Below, piece by piece: positions 9,641 through 18,945 of a stretch of 64,000 nucleotides of DNA. The DNA is from Scilla litardierei (taxonomy: Eukaryota > Streptophyta > Magnoliopsida > Asparagales > Asparagaceae): contig CM061132.1 in NCBI GenBank assembly GCA_030789695.1, forward strand, positions 161,969,442 through 162,033,441, written 5' to 3'. Each line of letters starts with the position of its first letter. Within the stretch, counting starts at the first letter, position 1. A model generated the notes under the pieces. It was given only the letters and a program-made list of their open reading frames with translations, was not told the DNA's origin and made no database searches. A program made the translations under genes and the position numbers.

Positions 9641-10950
9641 CCTCGGGGTCTTCCACCACCGAGGGATCACAAGCACGCCATAGTACTGCGAGAGGACGAG
9701 TCACATCAGTGTGAGACCCTACCGTTACCCCAGGCACAGAAGGACGAGATCAAGAGGATTGTGGCGGAGATGGTGCAGGCGGGAGTGATACAACCCAGTG
9801 TAAGTCCCTTTTCCAATTCAGTGCTGTTAGTGAAGAAGAAAGATGGGAGTCGGCGCTTCTGCATTGAATATAGGACCTTGAACAAGAAGACAGTGCCAGA
9901 TAGGTTTCACACACCAGTTATTGATGAGCTTCTGGATGAGTTGCATGGGGGCCGCCATATTCACCAAGATAAATCTCAAGTCGGGCTACCACCAGATCAG
10001 GATGCGAAAGGAGGATGTGCCCAAGACGGCGTTCAGGACGCATGAGAGCCACTACGAGTTTTTAGTCATGCCGTTCGGCTTGACTAACGCACCAGCTACT
10101 TTCAAGGCCTTAATAAACAAGGTCTTCCGCCCTTACATGCGACGATTTGTTCTAATTTTCTTCGATAATATATTGGTGTGCAGTCGTACTTTGGAGGAGA
10201 ACTTGTACCACCTGCAGGTCGTGTTCTAGGAGCTGCAGTACCATCAGTTGTTCGCAAACAGAAAGAAGTGCTTATTCGGACAGCCACAGATGGAGTATCT
10301 GGGGCATATGGTATCGACAGATGGGGTGGCGGCGGACAGATCGAGATTGCGGTGATACTAGATTGGCCGCGCCCCACCACTCTCAGGGGGCTGAGGGGAT
10401 TACTGGGCTTGACAGGATACTACCACATTTATGCAGGGATATAAGGTGATTGCCTGGCCACTTACCGAGCTACTCAAGAAGGATCAGTTCAGTTGGGTGA
10501 GGAAGCGACGACAGCTTTTAAGGCCTTGAAGAAGGCCATGACCACCGTGCCGGTTTTGGCGTTGTCGGACTTTTTCAGACCCTTCGTGGTAGAGGCGGAC
10601 GCTTCAGGACATAGATTGGGAGCAGTATTGATGATCAACGACCTATAGCGTATTTCAGTCATGTGTTAACCATTAGATCCAGACTGCGGTTTGTCTACGG
10701 GAGGGAGTTAATGGACATTGTCGTGTCTATCCAGAAGTGGAGAGTGAGGAGTTTCCTGGTGCGCACGGATCAGAGGAGTCTCAAATACCTTTTAAAGCAG
10801 CGCATGGTAGCGGATGAGCATCAAAAGTGGCTGCGGAAGCTGATGGGATACATGTTTGAGATTGAGTATCGCCCCGGACTAGAGAACAAGGCGGCTGATG
10901 CCCTTTCACGACGAGATGAGGATGTAGAGCTGGCGGCACTGGCGGTTTCA
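9640..10950 (+). pseudogene. gypsy-1 reverse transcriptase and RNase H
   Basis: Motifs in order: VQAGVIQPSVSPFSNSVLLV, then [20 protein letters not shown] (about 9760-9900), a frameshift near 9950, [28 protein letters not shown] (about 10070), and the catalytic block [10 protein letters not shown] (10158-10190). The second aspartate of the FxDD box is asparagine here (codon 10167-10169, aat), which should abolish polymerisation; gypsy-2 keeps FFDDIL. Further frameshifts precede the thumb ([15 protein letters not shown]). RNase H follows with VEADASG (about 10590) and FLVRTDQRSLKYLL...YRPGLENKAADALSR, ending at about 10915. Confidence 0.85.
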
Positions 10951-12400
10951 ATACTTCAGGACTGGAAGCCACTGCAGCAGGAGGTTGAGCAGAACCAGGA
11001 CTTGGCAGGCATACGGGTGGCACTATTGCAGGGGTCTACAGAGTACACAAGGTATACTATCCAGTGTGAACGGCTACTACATTGGGGGCGACTGGTTCTG
11101 TCGAGGACTTCTACATATATTATGACCATACTCCAGGAGTTTCACAGCAGCGCAATAGGAGGACATTCTGAGATCCTACCAGAGGTTGACGAGGGAGGTC
11201 TATTGGAAGGAAATGAAGAATATGTAGCGCGGATGGTTGCAGAGTGTGACGTTTGTCATCGTCACAAGTACCAAGCGATCGCTCCATAAGGATTACTACA
11301 GCCGCTGTCCTTGCACGATCGTGTGTGGGAGGACCTTTCCATGAATTTCATTGATGGACTGTCGAAGTCTGAAGGATATACCGTCATATTTGTTGTGGTA
11401 CTGGTAGACCGCCTCAGCAAGTATGTGCACTTCGTACCACTTCGGCATCTGTATAGCGCAGTGTCGGCGGCGGAGGTATTTGTGAGAGAGGTCATTCGCT
11501 TACATGGGCCCCAAAGTCCATTGTTTTTGATAGGGATAAGATGTTCCTGAATAGATTCTGGCAGGAGCGTTTTAAGCTTCAGGATACAGTGTTGAAGCAG
11601 AGCACAACCTACCACCTGCAGACAGATGGCCAGACTGAGATTGTCAACAGGAGTGTTGAGACATATCTGCAGTGCTTTATTTCAGAGAATCCCAAGGAGT
11701 GGGCCCGCTGGCTGGCATGGGCGGAGTACTGGTACAATACGTCTTATCACATTGTAGCCCAGATGACACCTTTCAGGATTCTGTATGGCCGTGATCCTCC
11801 ACATTTACTGCACTATTGGCAAGAGACGACACAAGTATCCGATGGAAAACAGTATTTGGCAGAGATGGATCAGATTTTGGACGAGCTGAAGCTCCATCTG
11901 GCTAGAGCTCAGCAAATTATGAAGACGATGACAGACCTTCACCGCAGAGATGTGCAGTTCGCAGTGGGAGATATGATGTATCTGAAGCTGAGACCCTACA
12001 GGCAACGATCTGTGGCCCACAGGAGGAATGAGAAGTTAACACCGCGATATTTTGGACCTTTCGAGTTTCGAGGCCAGGGTGGGACCCGTGGCTTACATGT
12101 TGAGACTACCCCCAAGATCTGTTATTCACACTGTATTCCATGTGTCACAGCTTCGCCAGGATATCAGAGACCACACCCCTTCGCCCACCCTTCCGGAGAC
12201 ATTGACAGATGATATGGAGGTGAGGTTGGAGCCTGAGGAGCTGAATGTGGTCCGTAGAGGGAGCACTGGAGAGCGCGGGGTTCTGCTGCAGTGGAAGGGC
12301 TTGCCAGAGCACGAGAGCACGTGGGAGTCCATGGACGTGATGGCGCAGCAATCCCCAGACTTCCACCTTGAGGACAATGTGGCTCTTTGGAGAGAGAGTA
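10951..12400 (+). pseudogene. gypsy-1 integrase and chromodomain
   Basis: The zinc-binding region ends CDVCHRHKY (about 11250). The catalytic core begins WEDLSMNFIDGLSKSEGYTV (11328), where the first catalytic aspartate of MDFI is asparagine. It continues VVVLVDRLSKYVHF, is frameshifted near 11515, and resumes as a DRDKMF-like segment and [18 protein letters not shown]. The GPY/F-like part and VFHVSQLR lead into a chromodomain, VLLQWKGLPEHESTWESMDV (about 12280-12340), which in chromoviruses steers integration to heterochromatin. The last codons run to the 3' LTR. Confidence 0.85.
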
Positions 12401-12401
12401 G

Positions 12402-12700
12402 TGATGGGACCCACGTGTACACGCGGAGGCGGACCTGCGAACAGCCGCATGTGCAAGGGGATGCGGTACCCTAGGGGCGTTTTCGACACTCTACCTTTAA
12501 TTATATTTTAATGGCAAACTTGTAATTGATTAGAGGGGGTTTTTATTCTTAAGCTAGGGCTAGCCGTCATTTAGGTTTTGCATGCTTGATTATTGAATTG
12601 TTCTTGAGGAAATTCTTAGGAGAGTGCGGACGTCCTCACTTTTGGCGTCTTGGAAGGGTGGTTGCCCCTTTAATTGTAGCCAAGCTATCAACTTTATTCC
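12402..12700 (+). repeat. gypsy-1 3' LTR, shortened end
   Basis: It starts tgatgggacccacgtgtaca and follows the 5' LTR closely to ctttattcc at 12700, then diverges. The final 40 bp of the 5' LTR are missing. What follows (attgaagcg...) does not resemble the other LTR, so the end was deleted or the border was rearranged after insertion. Confidence 0.8.
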
Positions 12701-13034
12701 ATTGAAGCGTATAAACTAGAATCATTAACTTAAAAGTTATTAAGTGTGCACCGTTTTAACCAGGAAAAAGAAAAGATTGTCAACATAAAAAATAAGCAAC
12801 CATTTGAAACTCATTGCATTTTTGAAAAGCAAAACAACTTTAAAACGTGGCATTTTATAATAGCAAAGAAGTCAAAACGAAGTAAAATCTGAAATATTTA
12901 AGAACTATACAAGATTCACTCAAATAATGCTTAGAGCTACCCTGATAATACAATCAATACAACAAACACGACAAGAACATACCATGAGTTGGAAGGTCAG
13001 AATCCATAATCCAATGATCTTGTGAAAACCCATT
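12701..13034. other. Intergenic, probably 3' untranslated region of the PPR gene
   Basis: No open frame or repeat is visible. The sequence is AT-rich and lies directly downstream of the PPR stop codon on the minus strand, so part of it is likely its 3' UTR. No clear polyadenylation signal could be chosen. Confidence 0.4.
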
Positions 13035-14831
13035 TCAGAACAGTCGCTCTCCAGCTTGATTGGGAACCCTCTTCCTGAACCCTTTCCTCGTTCTCTCAGC
13101 CCAATCATTCAAAACATTAGAAGCCTCAAACTTCCCTGACAACTGCATCTTCTGTGCTAGCTCATATAATAGATCAGATTTGCCAGCCCTAGATAGATCT
13201 GAAGCAAATTTATTATAATCAATCTGGGGTAACTTCATTCCCTTATGCATCATCTCCTCTATATACTTAGAAGCTGCATCAGCCATTCCATGCTTTATAT
13301 GTCCCCCAATGAACACCGTGTAAGAATTAACATCAGGGCAAATCCCTTTCCTTCCCATCTCTTCCCAGACTGCGCATCCCATCTCATAATTCTTGCGAAA
13401 GTAGCACTTCATCATCATATTGTAAGTGTGAACGGTTGGCTCAAACCCACACTTGATCATCTTCTTATAAATCCTAACAGCATCCTCGGGCATGCTACGA
13501 TTTGTCATGAGCTTGATCAGGGCATTATAAGTCCGTCCATCGGGTGGGCACCCCTTCTCGCCCATCTCTCTAAGGAACCCCGCGACCCTATCCATCTGCC
13601 CCGAATTTCCAAATCCAACAATCAAGCATGTGTAGGTCGCGACATCCGGAGCACATCCGGAACCAATCATTTCATCGAAACAGGCGACTGCCCGCTCCAT
13701 CTTTTGTGCCAAGCATAAGTCTTGGATCAAAATCTGGTAGGTTCGAGCATTTGGGGCCGGCCCTTTGGCCTTCATTAACTCAAAAAGCTTAATCGCCTCC
13801 GGTCTCCTCTGTCCTCTAATAAGCCCTGAAAGCATTATGTTATAAGCCACAATATCTGGCTTAAACCCCTTATCAAGCATCTCATTCCAAATCCTTCCAG
13901 CCTCAACCAAGTTCTTAACATTGCAGTACCCATAAAGAATCATACTGTAAGTCCTCAGATTCATTTCAAACTGATCCTTCATTTTCTCAACCAACTCATC
14001 TGCTTCCTTTGCCAGCTTCGCCTTCACCAAGGAATCAATCAAGCAGTTAAAAGAATCAATCCCTGCATCAAAATCGAATATTTTCATCATCTTCAACACT
14101 GCAACAGCCTTCTTCATCTCTCTAGCCGAAGCAAACGCCTTGATTGAAATCTCAAACGCATGGATGGAGAGAAGACCCTTTTCCCCCATCTCATCCAACA
14201 AATCCATCATGGATTCAAACTGCCTCGTCCTTCCAAGAACACTCAGCATCTTTGAGCATGTTACCGGGTCGTGGGCGAATCCGGGCCTCGACCCGGCCCA
14301 TCGGAAGAACCTATAAGCAGGCTTGTGAGCGTGTTTGAAACGGTCGAGAATGCTTACGACTAACGAAGAGCTGAGATCGACGGCGAGCTCATCCAGGACC
14401 GCCTCCATGTTTCGATTCGAGGCGAAGAGGTCGTCAATGACCTTGCAGATCCGATCTAGCTTCTGGTTCGGGTCCGGGACCGGGTCGGGATCCGCATCGG
14501 AGTCGGGTTCGGATTCAGATGAGAAGCATCGAGGGTTCAGGAGGGGTGGCATTTGTGGCGGGAGACGATGTGAGAGAGAGTGGGGACGTGGCAGAAGAGG
14601 CGAAGCTTGAAGAGGACGACGAGGGAGACGGCGATTAGGGTTAGGGTTAGAAGAACGAGGCAAGGGCAGAGGAGGACGATGAAGGGGGATGGCTGGTTGT
14701 CGCGTTCCGGATTCGGATCCGAGAATTTTAGCGGGTCGGGTCGTCGGATCTCGAAGGCCATTTTGGGGGAAGATGAATAGGGAAGTGAGAAGGTTTTGTT
14801 GACGGCTTTTTAGGAGGAGTGACATTTGCAT
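13035..14831 (-). CDS. P-class pentatricopeptide repeat protein, mitochondrial, At3g62470-like
   Basis: This is an intact 598-residue intronless frame. From about residue 187 to 535 it consists of nine or ten 35-residue PPR motifs with the P-class pattern (for example TYNALIKLM...AVRIYKKMIKCGFEP and TYNMMMKCYFRKNYEMGCAVWEEMGRKGICPD). Before the repeats stands RICKVIDDLFASNRNMEAVLDE and behind them a conserved tail, DYNKFASDLSRAGKSDLLYELAQ then KFEASNVLNDWAERTRKGF. From memory this matches the Arabidopsis At3g62470/At3g62540/At5g14820 group, of similar length. PPR proteins bind organellar RNA base by base and help processing or stability; the target here is unknown. The first 100 residues are Pro/Arg-rich and include CFSSES, as expected for a mitochondrial presequence. 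Met94 (about 14552) is a possible alternative start. Confidence 0.92.
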   Translation of the reverse strand: MQMSLLLKSRQQNLLTSLFIFPQNGLRDPTTRPAKILGSESGTRQPAIPLHRPPLPLPRSSNPNPNRRLPRRPLQASPLLPRPHSLSHRLPPQMPPLLNPRCFSSESEPDSDADPDPVPDPNQKLDRICKVIDDLFASNRNMEAVLDELAVDLSSSLVVSILDRFKHAHKPAYRFFRWAGSRPGFAHDPVTCSKMLSVLGRTRQFESMMDLLDEMGEKGLLSIHAFEISIKAFASAREMKKAVAVLKMMKIFDFDAGIDSFNCLIDSLVKAKLAKEADELVEKMKDQFEMNLRTYSMILYGYCNVKNLVEAGRIWNEMLDKGFKPDIVAYNIMLSGLIRGQRRPEAIKLFELMKAKGPAPNARTYQILIQDLCLAQKMERAVACFDEMIGSGCAPDVATYTCLIVGFGNSGQMDRVAGFLREMGEKGCPPDGRTYNALIKLMTNRSMPEDAVRIYKKMIKCGFEPTVHTYNMMMKCYFRKNYEMGCAVWEEMGRKGICPDVNSYTVFIGGHIKHGMADAASKYIEEMMHKGMKLPQIDYNKFASDLSRAGKSDLLYELAQKMQLSGKFEASNVLNDWAERTRKGFRKRVPNQAGERLF

Positions 14832-15217
14832 GCCATTAATGGGTGAAAATGGACAGGTTTAGGGTTAAGGTTTAAGGAAGGCAAGAGGGAAGAGTGAGAC
14901 AGTAGCTGTCGAGGAGACAGCGGTCGAGGGACGGAAAGAACCGGGAAAACTTACATAGTAAAATGGAAAATGGGTTTGTGGGCCCACGTTGGGCCAGCAA
15001 TCTTTAGTCCTAATGGAGGTCCGAGGATCACACGTCTAATGGTAAATGGTAAATCTTTAGTCAAGCTGAGAACTAACAGAGAGGAGGTAGTGAGGTCCAG
15101 CTTGCAATTGCAACCGTAAATGGTAAATCTTTCAATCATATGTGGTTGTAGATGTAGCGATCCAAATAAGCATATTTAGCTCTTATTTCAAAAATTAATA
15201 GTTATATCATTTAGATA
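14832..15217. other. Upstream region of the PPR gene, no gene seen
   Basis: This region lies 5' of the PPR start on the minus strand and should hold its promoter, but no convincing TATA box could be picked out. A short direct repeat, aatggtaaatggtaaatcttt, occurs at about 15038-15058 with a second partial copy at 15117-15132. From about 15218 the sequence seems to belong to the Mutator-like element described next. Confidence 0.35.
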
Positions 15218-15359
15218 AGGACAATTTTTGCAAATAGGCCAAATTAATAAATTAATTAGGAAAATCGACCTAATTTATTTTTAATTAGCAAAACCGACCT
15301 CTTTTGGTTTTGGGAGCCAAAAGAGGTCGGGCTGGGGCTGGGGCACGTGTGTGGCCTCG

Positions 15360-15551
15360 GCCGCACCTTCAGAGTGCGGCCGAGAGCCGCACCTTCAGAG
15401 TGCGGCCATGGGCCGCATCTTCAAAGTGCGGCCCTTGGCCGCACCTGACAGCTGCGGCCCATGGCCACAAGACCTCACAGCAGCCCGCGACCTTGCGGGC
15501 TGCAGCAGAAGCGGACTCCTCCAACTCGCGGCCGCTCCTTCAAAGTACGGC
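15360..15551. repeat. Array of imperfect palindromes, 26-bp period
   Basis: Four copies of a 22-bp palindrome of the form GCCGCAcctt...gTGCGGCC start at 15360, 15386, 15412 and 15438, exactly 26 bp apart. A related unit lies at 15531-15551, and another palindrome (cagcccgc...gcgggctg) at 15481-15502. Each could form a short hairpin or bind a dimeric protein. The array sits 160-350 bp upstream of the PMD-MULE start codon. Repeated subterminal motifs that bind transposase are known from several DNA transposons, so the array may be the binding region; that is inference. Confidence 0.85.
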
Positions 15552-15713
15552 GATTGATTTTTTTTGTGTGGTTATTCTATTTTGTTTCAGGTTAATTCTA
15601 CTCTCTATGTTATGTTATTGAATGTTTTTTGTGATTTTTGTTCAATATAGATTGAATTTTAGGGTTTTTGAGATAAATCTATATTTGGGGAAATTTTATA
15701 GGTTTTTTATAAA

Positions 15714-16939
15714 ATGGAGGAGGCGGGACCTATTACTAATGCGGTCTTGTATGAGCAAGCACGTCATCGTTCTGCTGATGTAGTGCAAGGGCAGGTAAAT
15801 AGAAAGAATTAATATGCAAAGTACGTAATTATTATTGAAAGGAAAAAATTAAGGTGTGAATTATATGTTTGCAGGCATCGATAGCAATTGTCGATCATGG
15901 ACAGAAACATACAAAGTGGAGATTAGATCAGCGCGCGCGACCATATATTGAAGCGTCCAGATTACACCTATGTGCGCGCTTGCGTTGGGTACGGTTAGAC
16001 CACGCATTGCTGACTGCTTTGGTTGAAAGATGGAGGCCAGAGACAAATACATTTCACATGCGTCAGGGAGAGATGACAATCACGTTACAGGACGTGGCAG
16101 TCATCACAGGCCTACCGATTGATGGAGAACCAATATATCAATGTGAACCAATATATCCAACCCTAAATACAGATCATCAAAAAGCCACAGCATCTTTCAT
16201 TTGTAATATGATTATGCCAATGGTGAAGACAAAGTTAGATTTGACACCGGCAGAAATCCAAGAGGCCATAACCGCCCTGTTACGGATCCGAATTTCATAT
16301 TACAAAGCATGGATGGCAAGATCGAAGGCATTAGAAAGGATTTTTGGAGATTGGGAGGAGTCATATAATCGGCTACCTCGGTATTTAGAGGCCATTTCAG
16401 AGACTAATCCAGGCACCGTATACAAGATCACTTATGACACTATAAGTGAAGGAGTAGCACAATTTTCGGGTGTCTTCTGTGCATTTGGCCCTTCAATCAA
16501 GGGTTTCAAACATTGTCGGCCGATTCTAAGTATTGATGGTACCCATTTGTATGGGAAATATGGTGGGTGTTTACTTGTGGCCACCGGTGTGGATGGTAAT
16601 GGTGGGCTGTTTCCCTTGGCATTTGCAGTTGTGTCAGCGGAGAACCAAGAAAACTGGAAGTGGTTTTTCGCATGTATGTATGAATACATACCAAGTGCGC
16701 ATGGACGAACGATAACCTTCATTTCAGATAGAATGAAAGGAATTCCTCGAGCACTAGAAGATGGATGGCCAGCACATTATCACCATAGGTATTGTCTGCG
16801 GCATATTATTGCAAATTACAAGGCGAAAGGATTCCGAACACGTTCCTTGGAGGGAAACTTCTGGATGGCTGGCATTGCATCAGACTTGCTGACATACAAT
16901 GCCTATCGTGCCAAAATTAAAGACGAGTTGGGTGAATAA
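15714..16939 (+). CDS. Plant mobile domain fused to a truncated MULE transposase
   Basis: Exon 1 (15714-15794) and exon 2 (15875-16939) are joined by an 80-bp GT-AG intron in phase 0 and give about 381 residues. Residues 1-111 are a plant mobile domain: GPITNAVLYEQARHRS at the start, then RWVRLDHALLTALVERWRPE, then MTITLQDVAVITGLPIDGEP. After a short junction (about 116-127) the MULE core follows: FICNMIMPMV, SYYKAWMARSKALE, DWEESYNRLP, NPGTVYKI, the first catalytic Asp in ILSIDGTHLYG (residue 248, codon 16535), VVSAENQENWKWFF, the second Asp in FISDRMKGI (about 312) and CLRHI (C334, H337). The stop at 16939 removes the region of the third acidic residue and the SWIM finger. The usual N-terminal zinc domain of MULE transposases is absent and the PMD stands in its place. 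It is probably inactive as transposase; whether it is expressed is unknown. Confidence 0.8.
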
Positions 16940-16960
16940 ATATTTGAAGAAATTGTTAAT

Positions 16961-17108
16961 TGTTGTGAACGGTTATTTAACCGTAGTTGGGTGAGATTCT
17001 GGGCTATCCTAGAGATAGGCCCATATCATTGTAAGCACATATCTGTATTCCCCAATTGCCTATAAATAAAGAGCTGGGGGCTCCTCCCCCAGTAGTTGAT
17101 TCATAACA
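16961..17108 (+). repeat. copia-2 5' LTR
   Basis: It begins tgttgtgaacggttatttaa and ends ttcataaca. A probable promoter element, tataaataaa, lies at 17061-17070, and the GC-rich ctgggggctcctcccccag (17074-17092) forms a perfect inverted repeat that could act in transcription termination or packaging. It is followed at once by cgttatcagcacgagcc, the presumed primer-binding site, which differs from the standard initiator-Met site. Confidence 0.9.
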
Positions 17109-17439
17109 CGTTATCAGCACGAGCCTCTAAAATTTTTTCCACAAATTTTTCCGTTCGTTGCGAAGGCGAAGGCGAAGGCGAGACGGGAGATCCACGAGCG
17201 CGGTGCAAGGCTTCCTCCATCAAGGGTCGTCATCCGCGTAGGGCTTCGAGCAACCGTCGCTATATCCGGAGGACGGATATAGAGGTAAAACACTAAAAAC
17301 GATATTTTTAATCATACGTATGATTGCCCCTCCCCTAGATCTCGCAAGATCGTCATGGGGATTCTTCGTCGCCTTGAAAACGACGGATTTTTCATCCCAA
17401 AAAACTCAATTTTTAGGGTAAAAACCCTAATTTTGAACC

Positions 17440-17765
17440 CTCCGACGGCTAGTCGTCACCGGACCCCCCAAAACCCTCACCGGAACCCCCCTCGCCGGAA
17501 AACCCCCCCTCCCCACCCTGGCCACCTCCCCCTGCAGGGGGGGGCGGCCCCCGCCGCCGCCCCTGCAGGGGGCGGCGACCCCCGTGGCCGCCTCCCCCTG
17601 CAGGGGGCGGCGGCCCCCGAGGCCGCGCCCCCCTGCAGGGGGGCGGCCCCCGCCGCTCCCCCCTGCAGGGGGGCGGCCCCTGCCGCGCCCCCTGCAGGGG
17701 GCGGCGGCGCCGGCGGCCGCGCCCCCCCCTGCAGGGGGCGGCGCCGGCGCCGGCCCCCCCAACCC
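17440..17765. repeat. GC-rich CCCCTGCAGGGG repeat tract in copia-2 leader
   Basis: The palindrome CCCCTGCAGGGG recurs at least eight times in 240 bp (from about 17528 to 17745), separated by G+C-only spacers such as GCGGCGGCCCCCG. Each copy contains a PstI site and is self-complementary. Long open frames on both strands here (Pro/Ala/Gly/Arg-rich) are composition artefacts. The tract lies between the primer-binding site and gag, so it is untranslated leader. Confidence 0.85.
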
Positions 17766-17795
17766 TAACCCGTGATGAAAAAAAAATGTGATAAA

Positions 17796-17992
17796 GCCTG
17801 TGGGCCTGAAGCCCACAAGCCGGCTGTGGGCTTCAGGCCCACAGGCCAATTATTTCTTCAAAAGAAAAAAAACAGAGTCTGTGGGCCTGAAGCCCACAGA
17901 CCTGTTGTGGGCTTCAGGCCCACAGATTTCAAAAAAAAAAGCCTATGGGCCTGAAGCCCATAGGCCGACTGCGAGCTTCAGACCCGCAGTCT
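17796..17992. repeat. Three long-stem hairpins in copia-2 leader
   Basis: Three units of about 50 bp (17796-17846, 17878-17926, 17941-17992) each contain gtgggcctgaagcccac followed by gtgggcttcaggcccac or variants, so every unit folds into a stem of about 20 bp and also holds smaller palindromes. A-rich spacers separate them. The third is more diverged (tgcgagcttcagacccgca). This may be RNA packaging or dimerisation structure in the leader; that is inference. Confidence 0.85.
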
Positions 17993-18000
17993 GTTTTATC

Positions 18001-18945
18001 TGAAAGAAAAAAAAAATTGGGGGGAGGCAAAGGCTATTAACAAGCCTTAAAAGGCAACTTGCTAGCCTAAAAATTTATTTTAAAGGGGGTTTTAAGGGCA
18101 AAATATTCGTGAAAAATCACGGTAAATTACGGGACAAATATCGGGCAGGCGAGGACTTTTTGGGGATCCTTGGGGAGGCTTTTGGGATGATGATGGAAAC
18201 TTTTCCCTCTGACAAAGAAAATGTTTATTTTGGGCTCTTAATCAATTTAATTGATTAAACCCATTCAATTTACAAACTTTGCATTGTAATGATTTTTTCC
18301 TGCAAAAATCGTATTTACATGCTTTGCATCTCTGGTATATTCTGTTGGATATTATATGCGTGGTTGTGCATTGTATTTAAAACTTAATAATTAGGAAGAT
18401 CCTGCGACCGCTCTGCCGTTAGTAACCTAACCTAACGGTGTATGACGTTGCCCAGTGGTCCAATAATTATTAAGTGTTTAAATTATTTATCCATCTCTGC
18501 GAATATTAAATGCATGTGATGCCTGTGATGAAAATGTCTGATGAAAATGTTGATGAGCACAATATTTCTGCATGAATTGCTAAATGTGGTTTTTGGATCG
18601 GCCGTTTAGTCCCACAGTTTATTTCCCTTACTTTTCTTTTATTTTTGAGAGAAATTGTAGTGAGGAATTTATGTAAATGTCAAAGAAAGAAGACCAACTT
18701 CCATGGAGACGGAGGCCACGCTTGAAGATGGAGATATCATATGGGACCCACGGGGTTTCCAAAGTTGTATTTTCATTTTCTTTAAGCTGCAAATTTGTAT
18801 AATTTGGACTGTGGACTTTTTTGGACTCTTTCTTGTGGGACTGGCCGATCCACACATTTAGTTTTTCGTTAAATATTGCCTCCGCATGAAAATGTTTTCT
18901 CTGAATTAATTATTAATTCATGCATGTTTGTGCTCTGCTAGATAA
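18001..18945 (+). other. Remaining copia-2 leader, no gene
   Basis: About 0.9 kb between the hairpins and the gag start, of ordinary base composition and without a usable open frame. A long untranslated leader of nearly 1.8 kb (17109-18945) is unusual for copia elements with such short LTRs. Confidence 0.5.

Larger units (their letters stand above)
6731..12700 (+). mobile_element. Ty3/gypsy chromovirus, Reina-like, LTR to LTR (gypsy-1)
   Basis: Two direct repeats starting tgatgggacc flank a gag-pol region: 5' LTR 6731-7071 and 3' LTR 12402 to about 12700. A primer-binding site for initiator tRNA-Met follows the 5' LTR. The order is gag, zinc knuckle, protease, reverse transcriptase, RNase H, integrase, chromodomain, which defines a chromovirus. 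The total of about 6 kb and LTRs of about 0.3 kb suit the Reina lineage (inference). Gag and pol need several frameshifts and stop readthroughs. No convincing 5-bp target duplication was found: the left flank is gaact, and the right border is blurred because the last 40 bp of the 5' LTR have no match in the 3' LTR. Confidence 0.9.
15218..16955 (+). mobile_element. 5' part of a Mutator-like element carrying PMD and MULE domains
   Basis: From about 15218 (ggacaatttttgcaaatagg) the sequence changes to an AT-rich end, then a GC-rich palindrome array (15360-15551), then a two-exon ORF with transposase homology. I infer that 15218 is near the left terminus because such AT-rich starts are usual for plant MULEs, but the matching right terminus was not found. 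The element is cut at 16960 by copia-2, whose right target duplication is followed by sequence (23790 onward) that continues the interrupted region. Further parts (SWIM zinc finger, right end) are missing or unrecognisable. Confidence 0.55.

Noticed and set aside
14636..14652. Interstitial telomere repeat
   Set aside because: Only two and a half TTAGGG-like units, inside or just ahead of the PPR coding sequence; too short for a telomere relic.
15360..15460. CRISPR-like regular repeat
   Set aside because: The units are palindromes with 4-bp spacers in a plant genome next to a transposase; there are no unique spacers or cas genes.
17355..17849. Long Pro/Gly/Arg-rich frames on both strands
   Set aside because: Composition artefacts of the CCCCTGCAGGGG tract in the copia-2 leader.
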